64,000 nt of DNA from CAYWWM01 sp965198025 (GCA_965198025.1 OZ240237.1:992001-1056000), one strand, 5' to 3'. Numbered from the stretch's first letter, positions 7,599 to 16,213 are shown. Made by a program: numbers and translations. Notes: generated by a model from the letters alone, not told the origin.

Positions 7599-8552
7599 CT
7601 ATTCGGCGAGGGGATAGCCGCAGAGATTTTCGAGGATGGAGATGGGGGCTTGGTTGGGCAGGACCATGGCGGAGCGGGAGACAATGAAGGTCTGCTCCAG
7701 GGCGAACCGGCCGGACAAGACGGCGTGGGTGATCATGTCGCTATAAACGATCCAGGCGGAGCCGGGCGGGAACTCCCAGCGCTGCCTGGTGCAGGTTTCC
7801 TGAAAGTTCCCATTCTCCTTCAAGAAATTGTGGAAGCGCAGCATGAAGCGGTCGTAGGGCGAGCGGCGGGCGGAGGGGATTGCGAGCAAGCGGCCCAGGC
7901 TGGATGAGAGGCGCGAGACAGGATGGCTTGCGGCGCGGCGGGGCAGGCCGGCGTCGCGAGCAAAACGCGGGGCCAGGCCGGCGAAGGTTTCCGAAGTGAG
8001 CCAGATGCGCGGCACGGCCGGGTTGAGGTTGGTGAAGACGCGCAGAATGCGGTCGCCGTGCGTGGGGCGGGTGGGGAAGGCGTCGGTGTGGAGCAGGTCG
8101 TTGCGGGCGCGCAGCCGCGAGGGGCGGCCTTTTTCTTCGAGCGGGCGGAAGCTGGCGAAGTCGCGGCGAGCGTGCCCGGCATAGTCGGGAAAGGTTTCTT
8201 CGATGAAGCGCGCGACGTCGGCGGAGAACTGGCGCAAGATGCAGCCGAGGCGCTGCTTGCGATCCCGGGGCTCACGGTCGTCGAGGCCGGTGAGGCGGTC
8301 TTCCAGGGGGCGATAGGCGACGTTCTTGTGGAACTTGCGGAACTGGCCGCTGGTCTGGCGCAGGCCGAGAAGGAATTCGCGGTCGCCGGGCGGGAGCGGA
8401 AAGGGCATTTCAGGGAAAAAGAGAATGTGGCCGGATTCGAGCTGCTCGGCAAGCCATCTTCCACGGGCGGCCGTATGGGTGAGCGACAGCGGGATGTCGC
8501 CGGGAAGCGAAATGAGGCGGCTGGCGTGTTCCGGTATGGAGGACTGGTCCAT
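7599..8552 (-). CDS. kdoO: Kdo hydroxylase (KdoO-like Fe(II)/2-oxoglutarate dioxygenase)
   Basis: This 317-residue protein matches the 3-deoxy-D-manno-octulosonic acid hydroxylase family, which oxidises Kdo to Ko in the lipopolysaccharide inner core. Recognisable blocks are ESGHILFFPEMPFPL near the N-terminus, FRKFHKNVAYRP, and RNDLLHTDAFPTRPTHGDRI, which holds the HxD iron-binding pair. The distal histidine is probably in DMITHAVLSGRFALEQTF. The enzyme implies an outer membrane with Kdo-containing lipid A. The first ~110 bases (including the start codon and upstream sequence) are repeated at 9540-9649 and partly at 15043-15083. The gene itself looks intact. Confidence 0.88.
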   Translation of the reverse strand: MDQSSIPEHASRLISLPGDIPLSLTHTAARGRWLAEQLESGHILFFPEMPFPLPPGDREFLLGLRQTSGQFRKFHKNVAYRPLEDRLTGLDDREPRDRKQRLGCILRQFSADVARFIEETFPDYAGHARRDFASFRPLEEKGRPSRLRARNDLLHTDAFPTRPTHGDRILRVFTNLNPAVPRIWLTSETFAGLAPRFARDAGLPRRAASHPVSRLSSSLGRLLAIPSARRSPYDRFMLRFHNFLKENGNFQETCTRQRWEFPPGSAWIVYSDMITHAVLSGRFALEQTFIVSRSAMVLPNQAPISILENLCGYPLAE

Positions 8553-8586
8553 ACAAGAAGATTACAGGACAATTGCGGATTCCGAA
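8477..8586. repeat. Direct repeat A: 5' end of the Kdo hydroxylase gene
   Basis: These 110 bp cover the first 25 or so codons and the immediate upstream sequence of kdoO. They are identical base for base to 9540-9649 and partly identical (about 39 of 41 positions) to 15043-15083. All three copies are in the same orientation. Homology with the second copy continues past 8586 to about 8604 if a small insertion is allowed. This copy is the native one because it reads into a complete gene. Confidence 0.9.
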
Positions 8587-8751
8587 AACGGGCGGGGGCT
8601 TCCGCTATGGTTTGCCGGGAATCGCTGCTGATCTCGACAAAATCGGTCATTGATTCGAAACCGGTCCGGAAGCCCCATCTCCCGGTTTACATCGCAGCCT
8701 TTGCGCTAAAAAGGCTTTGGCGTGATCGAAGCGGAAACCCGATGGGTTGTA

Positions 8752-8779
8752 TTGCTTTACCATTAAAGTATTACATAAT
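8752..8779 (+). promoter_or_regulatory. Probable vapBC promoter
   Basis: An AT-rich patch in an otherwise GC-rich area carries TTGCTT (8752-8757) and CATAAT (8774-8779) with 16 bases between them, close to the sigma-70 consensus. The start codon of the antitoxin lies about 70 bases downstream, and the AAGGAGG ribosome binding site is at 8835-8841. The intervening AT-rich sequence (8780-8830) is where an autoregulatory VapB operator would be expected, but I see no clear palindrome. Confidence 0.5.
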
Positions 8780-8848
8780 ATATTTCAACTTACTAATTTC
8801 CATATGGCATACTACCAGCAGAATGGTTGGGCAGAAGGAGGAACCATA

Positions 8849-9082
8849 ATGTCTGAGGTCTCGACGGTTACAACGAAAGGGCAACTCGTCATTCCGTCTA
8901 AACTGCGCCGCAAGTTCGGGATTCGCAAAGGCACGCAGGTGGCTTTCCTAGCGGAAGAGGACAAGCTTGTCTTGCAGCCGCTGACCCCGCAGTTCATTCG
9001 CAGCTTGCGCGGCTCACTGAAAAGCGGGCCGTCGGCGCTCGAGTTACTGATCGAGGATCACAAGCGGGAGCGTGAACTGTGA
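8849..9082 (+). CDS. vapB: AbrB/MazE-fold antitoxin
   Basis: This 77-residue protein starts at the ATG at 8849, seven bases after an AAGGAGG site. The N-terminal half is a swapped-hairpin AbrB DNA-binding domain: VTTKGQLVIPSKLRRKFGIR followed by GTQVAFLAEEDKLVLQPL. The C-terminal tail (about residues 50-77) should wrap the toxin and neutralise it. The gene overlaps the toxin gene by four bases (GTGA), so the pair is translationally coupled and probably autoregulated. It sits between direct repeats A and B. Confidence 0.9.
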   Translation: MSEVSTVTTKGQLVIPSKLRRKFGIRKGTQVAFLAEEDKLVLQPLTPQFIRSLRGSLKSGPSALELLIEDHKREREL

Positions 9083-9486
9083 AGCAGGTGGTGCTGGATG
9101 CAAGCGCGATTATGACGTTCTTCGAGGACCGGCCCGGCGCTCAAAAAGTTCAGGATTTGCTGGGCCAAGCAATCGAAGGCAAGGTGGGACTCTTCATGAG
9201 CGTCGTGAACTGGGGCGAGGTTTACTATTCTATTTGGAGAACGAAGGGCGCAGAAGCGGCGGGGCGGACTTTGGCGAAAATTGACCAGTTGCCTATAGAG
9301 ATCGTGGATGCCGATTCCGAACTGACAAAACTCGCTGCCGCGTTCCGAGCGCAACACAAGCTGCCTTACGCCGACTGCTTCGCCGCCGCGCTGGCCCATC
9401 ACCACAAAGCAGCTTTGTCCACAGCCGACAAAGACTTCGCGCAGGTGGAGCGGATTCTAAAAGTCTTGTGGACTACCGAGGGTTAA
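9079..9486 (+). CDS. vapC: PIN-domain toxin (VapC family)
   Basis: The 135-residue protein has the PIN nuclease acidic residues in order: Asp7 (VVLDASA), Glu47 (VVNWGEVYY), Asp99 (LPYADCFAAAL) and Asp117 (STADKDF). All four are present, so it should be an active Mg-dependent ribonuclease, typically cutting tRNA or rRNA. It begins with GTG overlapping the antitoxin stop. The usual role is growth inhibition or addiction for the flanking DNA. Confidence 0.92.
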   Translation: MKQVVLDASAIMTFFEDRPGAQKVQDLLGQAIEGKVGLFMSVVNWGEVYYSIWRTKGAEAAGRTLAKIDQLPIEIVDADSELTKLAAAFRAQHKLPYADCFAAALAHHHKAALSTADKDFAQVERILKVLWTTEG

Positions 9487-9539
9487 TTCGATGACTTCAA
9501 CTTCCCAAGTCCTCGATGCGGAAACAAGGATGGCCGCGT

Positions 9540-9649
9540 GGGTGAGCGACAGCGGGATGTCGCCGGGAAGCGAAATGAGGCGGCTGGCGTGTTCCGGTAT
9601 GGAGGACTGGTCCATACAAGAAGATTACAGGACAATTGCGGATTCCGAA
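9540..9649. repeat. Direct repeat B: second copy of the Kdo hydroxylase 5' end
   Basis: This is an exact 110 bp copy of 8477-8586, starting 54 bp after the vapC stop. Read on the minus strand it encodes the first codons of the Kdo hydroxylase, but the frame is cut off by unrelated sequence next to vapC, so it is a truncated duplicate. Beyond 9649 it contains a short CCGAATTCGG palindrome absent from copy A, then resumes similarity to about 9672. Confidence 0.9.
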
Positions 9650-9716
9650 TTCGGAAAACGGCTGGGGGCTTCGGGGCCAATCACGATAGAACAATGGCAA
9701 TGCGGGTTGATCCTTA

Positions 9717-9822
9717 GCTCGGCGGGTCAGGCGCTGGACATGGCGCGGCGGCGGTGCTGCAACCTCACATAATCCACCAGGCACGGAAAGAGCGTGTCGA
9801 ATCAGACGAACAGCCAAATGCT
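9717..9822 (-). pseudogene. Decayed 3' fragment of an SDR oxidoreductase gene
   Basis: This 106 bp stretch aligns without gaps to 30327-30432, the 3' end of the intact SDR gene, at about 92 of 106 positions by my reading. The aligned part covers about 31 codons of the C-terminus plus 10 bp past the stop. Here the frame is degraded (a stop replaces the LM of VDYLMLQ) and the rest of the gene is missing. It sits directly after the kdoO fragment and 57 bp before the helicase gene. Confidence 0.8.
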
Positions 9823-9878
9823 TTGCTAACGGAAAACGTCCGCTCTCCATTTCACGCTGAACCGGTACAATTGCCCGT

Positions 9879-12800
9879 ATGTCCGTAATAGAAGACCAGA
9901 ACAGGAAACGAGTACTCGACCTAGTCGAGTATCTCATTCGACTAGCGCGTCTCCGGACCAAGATCATAAGGGATGTCCATGGCTATCCAGACGTGCTTTG
10001 GCTAAACGATATTCCGCAAGGGCCGAAAGAATGTTTCACGCGGGCCTGGGGACCGGACGAAAGAGTTGAAGATGCTGATATTTGGATAGAAATTCGGAAT
10101 CGGAAGGAACCGCCGTTGCCCAAAGTTCCTCCTGATTGTGAAGGCTGGTTCGAACCGGCGTCCCTTCGAAACAAGAACGATATCCCGGAGCTTTTGACCG
10201 AAATCACGAAACTGATCGAACTTCCCCTTTCGCAAGAAGAGCGAACCGACAACCCGGAATTCATCCCTCGCACAGAACACCTGCAAGATCATCCCGAAGT
10301 TCAGAGTACATGGGAAAAATACATTGAGGAACGCTGGTTCCCATGGATGAATGAGCATAACGAGTGGGAGCGCATCCACAAAGTTTATGCCAAGCTCTTT
10401 GCGATTCACCAAGAGCAACTCCGACTTGGTGAGGATTATGAGCTTGTGCTTGCACTCGGTCTACTCACCTGGCAGACAAACCACGGCCAGCGCGTGCGTC
10501 GTCACATCATCGTGGCAACCGCCACGCTCGAATTCGAATCGCAATCGGCCAAGTTCACCGTGCGGCCCTTGCCAGACGGAGCAAAGGTTCGGCCGGAGCT
10601 CGACATGCTGGAGGGCGAGGATCAACCGCTGAATGCAGAGCACACCGCAAAGGCTTTGCTGGACAAGGCCGAGGACGATGATCCATGGAACAAGAGCGTT
10701 GTCGAAGGCGTGCTTCAATCGTTAGTCCATTCCATCGACTCGGAAGGGGAATACAGTAGCGCGCTACAGGCGGAGAGTAATCCTTCGAAGAAACCAGTCG
10801 TGGAATACGCCCCGGCGCTGATCCTGCGAAAGCGATCCGTGCAAGGCCTCACCGAGACACTCCAACGGATGAAGGAAGAGATCGAGAAGGGCGGGGAGAT
10901 TCCCCCACAATTCGGGAGCCTCGCCGAGATTCAGACGAACGGGAATGGCGTTTCGGAACCTGATCCCGGCGAAACGACCAGCGGCTTTGACGGCGAGCTC
11001 TTTTTCCCAAAACCCTGGAACGAGGAACAACGCCGCATCGCCGAAAAGATGCTAACCAGCAATGGGATTCTTGTACAAGGGCCTCCGGGAACAGGGAAGT
11101 CCCACACCATTGCAAACCTTATCTGTCATCTGCTCGCGACGGGACAAAGAACGCTGATCACCGCCAAGACACCGCGCGCGCTTCAGGTTCTTGAAGGGCT
11201 TGTTCCGAAGCAATTGCACCCGCTCTGCATCAATCTCCTCGGCGGCGGATCAGACGAAAGAAAATCCTTGGAGTCCAGCGTTAGGGGAATCCTCCAACAG
11301 GACGATGACTGGCAGGCAGATCGTGCTGAAAGGAAGATCAAGAATCGCGAACGGAAGCTGCAACAGCTTCGGGAGGAGAAAACCAAAGTTGACAGACGCC
11401 TGCGGCAGATCAGAGAGTCCGAAACACATGTCCACGTCATTGGAGAGGGGACCTATAGAGGAACTGCGGCGCGTATTGCAGAAACGGTCCATCGTGATCA
11501 CGACGCCTATGGATGGTTCACAGATACGGTCCCTTTGGAGGCATCGTGCCTGCTAACCAAGAATTTGTTGCTCGAAATTCTCGAGGGATTGCGCCGGTTT
11601 GGGCCGACAACAAGAAGGGAATTAGGGCAGAAATGGCCAGAGCATCTGATTCCGATAGAAGACTTCGGTCATCTTGTAGAGTCCGAGAATAAGGCAATTC
11701 AGGAACATGAACGGTGGTCTGATCGAGCAGACAACTACACGGTAACAGCTTTGTCAAACATCGCTGGCGATAAGGTCCAGGCAATCCACGAAGCAGTTGG
11801 CAACCTTGAGAACCTGCTCCATGAACTGTCGGCGCTGCCACATACGTGGGTTGGGGAAGCATTACGGGATATTGCGGGAGGCAACGCGCTGACGTGGCGA
11901 GAGCGCCATCGCGCCACACAGACGGCAATCGAAACTATCGAACCACTGGTTTCCGCGGCGGACAACAGAGCCATTGCGTTTCCCGATGGGATTGACAACC
12001 AAACGCTCTTGGAGAGCGCCCGCGAACTGAAGAAGTACGTGGCCGCTGGGGGACGACTCAGTTGGTGGACGAAACCATTTCAATCCAAGACGGTCAGAGA
12101 GCATCGCCACATACTCAAGGACATGATGATAAACGGGCGTCGCTGTACGAGTTTGGAACAATTCTCAGTTCTGATTGATGTCCTGACCGTACGTCACGAG
12201 TGTGAAAAGGCATGGCGGATCTGGGCCGAACATCACAACGGTACGTCCGGCCCCTATGCTTTGCAATTGCAGGAACTCAGACAATTGCACGAAGCGCTCA
12301 GCCAAGCCTTGCCGCTTGAGGCGCTTATTGATAACTGCCGCACCGCCATCCGAAGGTGCCCATCGCTTCATCAGCCCCGATGGTTGGACGAATCAGAGAT
12401 TCAGCAACTGCTCGCTGCCTGCCGCGCGGCGTTGGCTGCTCAAGACGAGCGCCGTGCTTCCGATGAGATCCAGAAACTCGAAGAACCACTCGCAGCTATT
12501 GTGGGAAAGGCTGACTCCCATCCGATAACACAGAAGTGCCTTTCTGCGATTCGAGAGCGGGATGTAGACGGATACCGGCAAGCAGTCCATCAGGTACAGG
12601 ACCTGGCTGAACAGTTGCGTCTCATGCAGGAGCACGGCGCGAGGTTGCATCGTCTCCGCGAGCTGGTGCCGAACCTGACCGCGAAGATGGAAGAAACCCA
12701 CGACAGCGCCGATTGGGACCGCCGCGTTGCTGACATCGGAAACGCCTGGCAATGGGCCCAGGCGAAATTCTGGGTCGACGAATACATCAGGAAGGACGAT

Positions 12801-14741
12801 TACCTAAGTCTCCAGGAACGTTCGCGCCAAATTGAATGCGATGTTAGCAAAGTGATCGCAGAACTTGCAGAACTCCATGCATGGTCCTTCTGCTTGTCCC
12901 GGCTCAAAGATAGCCATCGCAGTCATATGGTGGCCTGGCAGAAGGCAATGGGCCGCCTCGGAAAAGGTACTGGCAAATTTGCGTCGAGGTTTCGTCGGGA
13001 CGCGCAAAGGCACCTGAACGAATGCCGAGAGGCGGTCCCGGCTTGGGTCATGCCACTGCATCGCGTATGGGACACGGTAGATCCCCGTCCCGGCATTTTC
13101 GATGTCGTGATCATTGACGAGGCATCCCAATGCGGTCCAGAGGCGCTGCCGCTGCTTTACTTGGGAAAGAAGGTTCTCATCGTCGGGGACGACAAGCAGA
13201 TCAGTCCCGAGGCCGTCGGCTTGGATCATAATGCCGTCCATAGTCTCATGGAGCAATTTCTGTCCGACTTTGAGTTCAAAGACTCCTTCGCTGTTGAGAG
13301 CAGCCTATTCGACCATGGACAACGGTTGTATCGCGGAGGGCATATCACCCTGCGTGAGCATTTCCGCTGCATGCCCGAAATCATCCGCTTCAGCAACGAG
13401 CATTTCTATTCGGCCACGCCCTTGATTCCGTTGCGGCAATACGGAACCGATCGCCTGAATCCATTGGAACACGTCTTCGTAGAAGGAGGTTATCGAGAGG
13501 GTTCGGGGCAGGGGGTCGTAAACAAGCGCGAGGCCGAAGAGATTGTGAAGAAGATCGTCAAGCTATGTCATGACGCGAGTTATTCCGACAAAACTATGGG
13601 GGTGGTGGTTCTCCAGGGCAACGCGCAGGCGGGTTTGATCGAGGGGAAGTTGCTCGAAGAGCTTGGAGCGGAAGAGATGGAAAAAAGGCGCCTTGTTTGC
13701 GGAAATCCGTACAGTTTCCAGGGCGACGAACGTGATGTCATGTTTCTGTCCATGGTTGCAGCGACCAATGAGCGAATTGGCCCGTTCACTAAAGCAGCCG
13801 ATGAACGGCGGTTTAACGTCGCTGCGAGCCGCGCGCGGGATCAGATGTTCCTCTTCCATTCGGTAACGGTCAACGACCTGAGTGAGTTCGATCTGCGCCG
13901 GAAGCTGCTTGAGTTCTTCACGAATCCCGAAATAATCATAATCGCCGGCATAAAGCGAGAGAAACTAGAGCGCATAGCCGCACAAGCCAATCGAACCGTA
14001 CTCAACGCGCCCGATCCATTCGATAGCTGGTTTGAGGTTGATGTGGCACTGGCACTCGCAAGAAAAAACTTTTTCGTTGTTTCGCAGCATGAGGTTGCGG
14101 GTAAGCGGATTGATCTCGTTGTCGGAGAAGGTAATGCGCGATTGGCAGTGGAATGCGACGGCGAATACCACCACGGCGTTGATCAGTACGAGAAGGACAT
14201 GGAACGCCAACGGCAATTGGAACGTTGTGGGTGGGAATTCTTTCGAGTCCGGGAATCAGCCTTCCGCGCCAATGAAGAGACCGCGCTGGAGAGGTTGTGG
14301 CCCATGCTGGAGGAAAGAGGGATTGTCCCGAACGCCACGACAGACAGTCAACCGGCTGAGCCTTCAACTGTTCTGAACGAAGGCAATGAAAGCGATGCCG
14401 GTGGGAGAGGAAAGAGACCTCCGCACACTGATAAGTCGTTACCGTTGTTTGACCATGTAGAGAGCGGTCCAAGGACTTCTGGCCGAGGCGTTGAAGACGT
14501 GTCTGCCGCGGAGATCGGAGCGGCTATTCTTGGGGTGCTGCGAAATTGCCCGAATCAGTCGTGCAAACGAGATTCGATAACGACACTCGTGCTTAGGGAG
14601 TTGGGCATTCTGACCCGTGGTCGCCCCCGTGAGAGATTCGAGAGAAGGATTAAGAGGAAGCTCAAAGTTCTTGAAGAACGTGGCGATGTGGAAAGCTATA
14701 GGGCAAAAAACGAGCGAATCCGGCTTGTTAAGGGGTTATGA
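9879..14741 (+). CDS. Upf1-like SF1 helicase fused to PD-(D/E)XK nuclease and winged helix
   Basis: This is a single 1,620-residue open frame. The N-terminal ~390 residues are unassigned. The ATPase core carries a GPPGTGKS P-loop (401-408), Walker B DEASQ (1080-1084), GDDKQISP (1103-1110), EHFRCMPE (1160-1167), SFQGDERDV (1279-1287) and NVAASRARD (1313-1321). The split core is interrupted by a long helical insert (about 470-1050) containing a coiled coil near 480-515. A DUF559/Vsr-like nuclease follows (about 1380-1480), with Glu1386, Asp1412 and VECDGEYHH giving the E-D-ExD pattern. A basic winged-helix-like tail occupies about 1545-1620. It may be a single-gene defence or DNA-processing enzyme. 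It lies between repeats B and C, and its codon usage looks less GC-rich than that of its neighbours. Target and mechanism are unknown. Confidence 0.85.
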   Translation: MSVIEDQNRKRVLDLVEYLIRLARLRTKIIRDVHGYPDVLWLNDIPQGPKECFTRAWGPDERVEDADIWIEIRNRKEPPLPKVPPDCEGWFEPASLRNKNDIPELLTEITKLIELPLSQEERTDNPEFIPRTEHLQDHPEVQSTWEKYIEERWFPWMNEHNEWERIHKVYAKLFAIHQEQLRLGEDYELVLALGLLTWQTNHGQRVRRHIIVATATLEFESQSAKFTVRPLPDGAKVRPELDMLEGEDQPLNAEHTAKALLDKAEDDDPWNKSVVEGVLQSLVHSIDSEGEYSSALQAESNPSKKPVVEYAPALILRKRSVQGLTETLQRMKEEIEKGGEIPPQFGSLAEIQTNGNGVSEPDPGETTSGFDGELFFPKPWNEEQRRIAEKMLTSNGILVQGPPGTGKSHTIANLICHLLATGQRTLITAKTPRALQVLEGLVPKQLHPLCINLLGGGSDERKSLESSVRGILQQDDDWQADRAERKIKNRERKLQQLREEKTKVDRRLRQIRESETHVHVIGEGTYRGTAARIAETVHRDHDAYGWFTDTVPLEASCLLTKNLLLEILEGLRRFGPTTRRELGQKWPEHLIPIEDFGHLVESENKAIQEHERWSDRADNYTVTALSNIAGDKVQAIHEAVGNLENLLHELSALPHTWVGEALRDIAGGNALTWRERHRATQTAIETIEPLVSAADNRAIAFPDGIDNQTLLESARELKKYVAAGGRLSWWTKPFQSKTVREHRHILKDMMINGRRCTSLEQFSVLIDVLTVRHECEKAWRIWAEHHNGTSGPYALQLQELRQLHEALSQALPLEALIDNCRTAIRRCPSLHQPRWLDESEIQQLLAACRAALAAQDERRASDEIQKLEEPLAAIVGKADSHPITQKCLSAIRERDVDGYRQAVHQVQDLAEQLRLMQEHGARLHRLRELVPNLTAKMEETHDSADWDRRVADIGNAWQWAQAKFWVDEYIRKDDYLSLQERSRQIECDVSKVIAELAELHAWSFCLSRLKDSHRSHMVAWQKAMGRLGKGTGKFASRFRRDAQRHLNECREAVPAWVMPLHRVWDTVDPRPGIFDVVIIDEASQCGPEALPLLYLGKKVLIVGDDKQISPEAVGLDHNAVHSLMEQFLSDFEFKDSFAVESSLFDHGQRLYRGGHITLREHFRCMPEIIRFSNEHFYSATPLIPLRQYGTDRLNPLEHVFVEGGYREGSGQGVVNKREAEEIVKKIVKLCHDASYSDKTMGVVVLQGNAQAGLIEGKLLEELGAEEMEKRRLVCGNPYSFQGDERDVMFLSMVAATNERIGPFTKAADERRFNVAASRARDQMFLFHSVTVNDLSEFDLRRKLLEFFTNPEIIIIAGIKREKLERIAAQANRTVLNAPDPFDSWFEVDVALALARKNFFVVSQHEVAGKRIDLVVGEGNARLAVECDGEYHHGVDQYEKDMERQRQLERCGWEFFRVRESAFRANEETALERLWPMLEERGIVPNATTDSQPAEPSTVLNEGNESDAGGRGKRPPHTDKSLPLFDHVESGPRTSGRGVEDVSAAEIGAAILGVLRNCPNQSCKRDSITTLVLRELGILTRGRPRERFERRIKRKLKVLEERGDVESYRAKNERIRLVKGL

Positions 14742-15042
14742 ATGAGCATCAACCAGAGTGAACAGTATCCGGAAAGACGTTTACCCCGCAACTGAGTTCG
14801 GGGCAGGCAGTCGCAGCGAGAGCGGAGATCTGAGCCGGAGCTATGCGACTTCGAGGAACGGCATGGGGAGTCGGCGCTGCGGTGTGGGGCAGGCGGGAAT
14901 GCCTGCCCTCTGAAGGACAGGCGGAAGTGGAGCACAGGTTCGTGCTCTATGCTTCCAGGCAGGCAGCTGCCGCCGCCTAGCCTACTTGGGACAGGCCGGA
15001 GGCCTGTCGCCACTTGGGGGAGGGGAAGGGGTCAGGCGCGGC
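14742..15042. repeat. Spacer with multi-hairpin repeat, copy 1
   Basis: No gene is supported here. A weak hairpin (CCCCG at 14784-14788 with CGGGG at 14799-14803) may end the helicase transcript. From about 14887 the region holds three palindromes: GGGCAGGC/GCCTGCCC (14887-14908), an AGCAC/GTGCT arm pair near 14930-14955, and GACAGGCC/GGCCTGTC near 14991-15009. The same trio in the same order and orientation recurs at 16214-16320, so the two copies flank the FGE-fold gene. The pattern resembles REP-type extragenic palindromes; no REP-associated transposase is seen. Confidence 0.6.
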
Positions 15043-15083
15043 GGGAAGGGAAATGAGGCGGCTGGCGTGTTCCGGTATGAAGG
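15043..15083. repeat. Direct repeat C: third, short copy of the Kdo hydroxylase 5' end
   Basis: This 41 bp segment matches 8503-8543 and 9566-9606 at 39 of 41 positions by eye, in the same orientation. It ends just after the former start codon of kdoO and is followed by unrelated sequence. With copy B it brackets the helicase-nuclease gene. Confidence 0.75.
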
Positions 15084-15176
15084 CCATATCGTTTTAGAAA
15101 TCACAGTAATAACACACCATACGATGACATAGTCACTTTCATTGTGTGTAGGGACCACGTATTGTAGGAGAAAATT

Positions 15177-15236
15177 ATGTGGACCGATACACTCGGTGCG
15201 GGGTGCGTGCTTCCAGCTACCAAGAAAGGCAGGTGA
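15177..15236 (+). CDS. Possible 19-residue leader peptide
   Basis: A TAGGAGAAAATT ribosome binding site precedes the ATG at 15177. The short frame (MWTDTLGAGCVLPATKKGR) stops at 15234-15236, three bases before the ATG of the FGE-fold gene. The stop and the next start lie within TGAGCCATG, so re-initiation coupling is plausible. The upstream ribosome binding site is better than the one for the main gene. It could be a regulatory upstream frame or a chance event; composition does not decide. Confidence 0.35.
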   Translation: MWTDTLGAGCVLPATKKGR

Positions 15237-15239
15237 GCC

Positions 15240-16157
15240 ATGCGGAGAAACTCTTCCAAGAAGTTGTGGGTGGTGGCGGTCCTGTTGGTGGCGAGCCTGT
15301 ACGCGCCTGGCCCGCGAGCCGCAGTGCTCCACGCCGCCGGCGGCGTGCGATGCGCTGTGGAGTTTTCGGGTTGCTGGCTTCAATCGGATCTGCAGGCGGA
15401 TGTGCAGGCGGATGTGCAGGAATCAACCGCGGCGGGCGTTGACCGCGCCGCGTCCGCGGCGGTGGATGCAGCGCCGCGGGCCGGAGAGACGCGGGTGTTC
15501 GACGGGATGGAGTTCGTCTGGGTGCCGGCGGGGGAGTTCCGGATGGGCTCAACCAGTTTGGAAGCGTTCCCCGACGAGCGGCCGGTGACGCGAGTGCGGA
15601 TCAGCCGGGGGTTCTGGCTGGGGAAGTACGAGGTGACGCAGTCGGATTGGCAGGGTGTGGTGGGGACGAACCCCTCGGAGTTCTCCGGCTGTGGGCAGTG
15701 CCCGATGGAAAACGTTTCCTGGAACGACGCGCAGGGTTTCATCCGGAATCTGAATGGGCGGTCCGGAGAGAGTCAGTACCGGTTGCCGACCGAGGCGGAG
15801 TGGGAATACGCGGCGCGGGCGGGGACGACAGGGGACCGCTATGGGAACGTCGGCGCGATCGCGTGGTACGGAGAAGGTTTCGATGGTCGCACGCATCCGG
15901 TGGGCGAGAAGGCGCCGAACGCGTGGGGATTGCATGACATGCTGGGAAACGTGTGGGAGTGGGTCGAGGACTGGTACGGTGACTACCCGGGCGGCACGGT
16001 AACGGATCCCCAGGGGCCTGCATCAGGCTCGCGCAGGGTGAATCGGGGCGGTAACTGGATCTATAGCGCCAGGTACTGCCGGGCGTCGGGTCGCGGCTTC
16101 AACTCGCCTGGCATCCGCTTCAGCGACCTCGGCTTCCGAGTGCTGAGGACGGAGTAG
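15240..16157 (+). CDS. Secreted FGE-sulfatase-domain (SUMF1/PvdO-like) protein
   Basis: The 305-residue protein begins with an RRNSSKK head and a hydrophobic signal (about residues 9-28). A linker follows with an internal duplication, DLQADVQADVQ. The FGE-sulfatase domain covers about 84-303: MEFVWVPAGEFRMGS, GKYEVTQSDW, VSWNDAQGF, RLPTEAEWEYAARAG, LHDMLGNVWEWVEDWYG, VNRGGNWI and a terminal GFRV. At the active-site position of true formylglycine-generating enzymes (Cys-x4-Cys) only the first cysteine is found (RYCRASGR). It is therefore probably not a sulfatase activator and may be a periplasmic binding or maturation protein. Both sides carry the multi-hairpin repeat. Confidence 0.85.
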   Translation: MRRNSSKKLWVVAVLLVASLYAPGPRAAVLHAAGGVRCAVEFSGCWLQSDLQADVQADVQESTAAGVDRAASAAVDAAPRAGETRVFDGMEFVWVPAGEFRMGSTSLEAFPDERPVTRVRISRGFWLGKYEVTQSDWQGVVGTNPSEFSGCGQCPMENVSWNDAQGFIRNLNGRSGESQYRLPTEAEWEYAARAGTTGDRYGNVGAIAWYGEGFDGRTHPVGEKAPNAWGLHDMLGNVWEWVEDWYGDYPGGTVTDPQGPASGSRRVNRGGNWIYSARYCRASGRGFNSPGIRFSDLGFRVLRTE

Positions 16158-16213
16158 CGCTTAGCTTTTTGACCCTTGTAACCTAGTCCGAGCAGCAAGA
16201 TGAGAGGAGAGGC

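Noticed and set aside
7820..8849. Large frames antisense or out of frame in the kdoO region
   Set aside because: High GC makes long shadow frames. The minus-strand 317-codon frame has the family motifs and the others have none.
9483..15240. Prophage or transposon remnant around the helicase gene
   Set aside because: No integrase, transposase, terminal inverted repeats or phage structural genes are seen. Only gene-fragment direct repeats are present.
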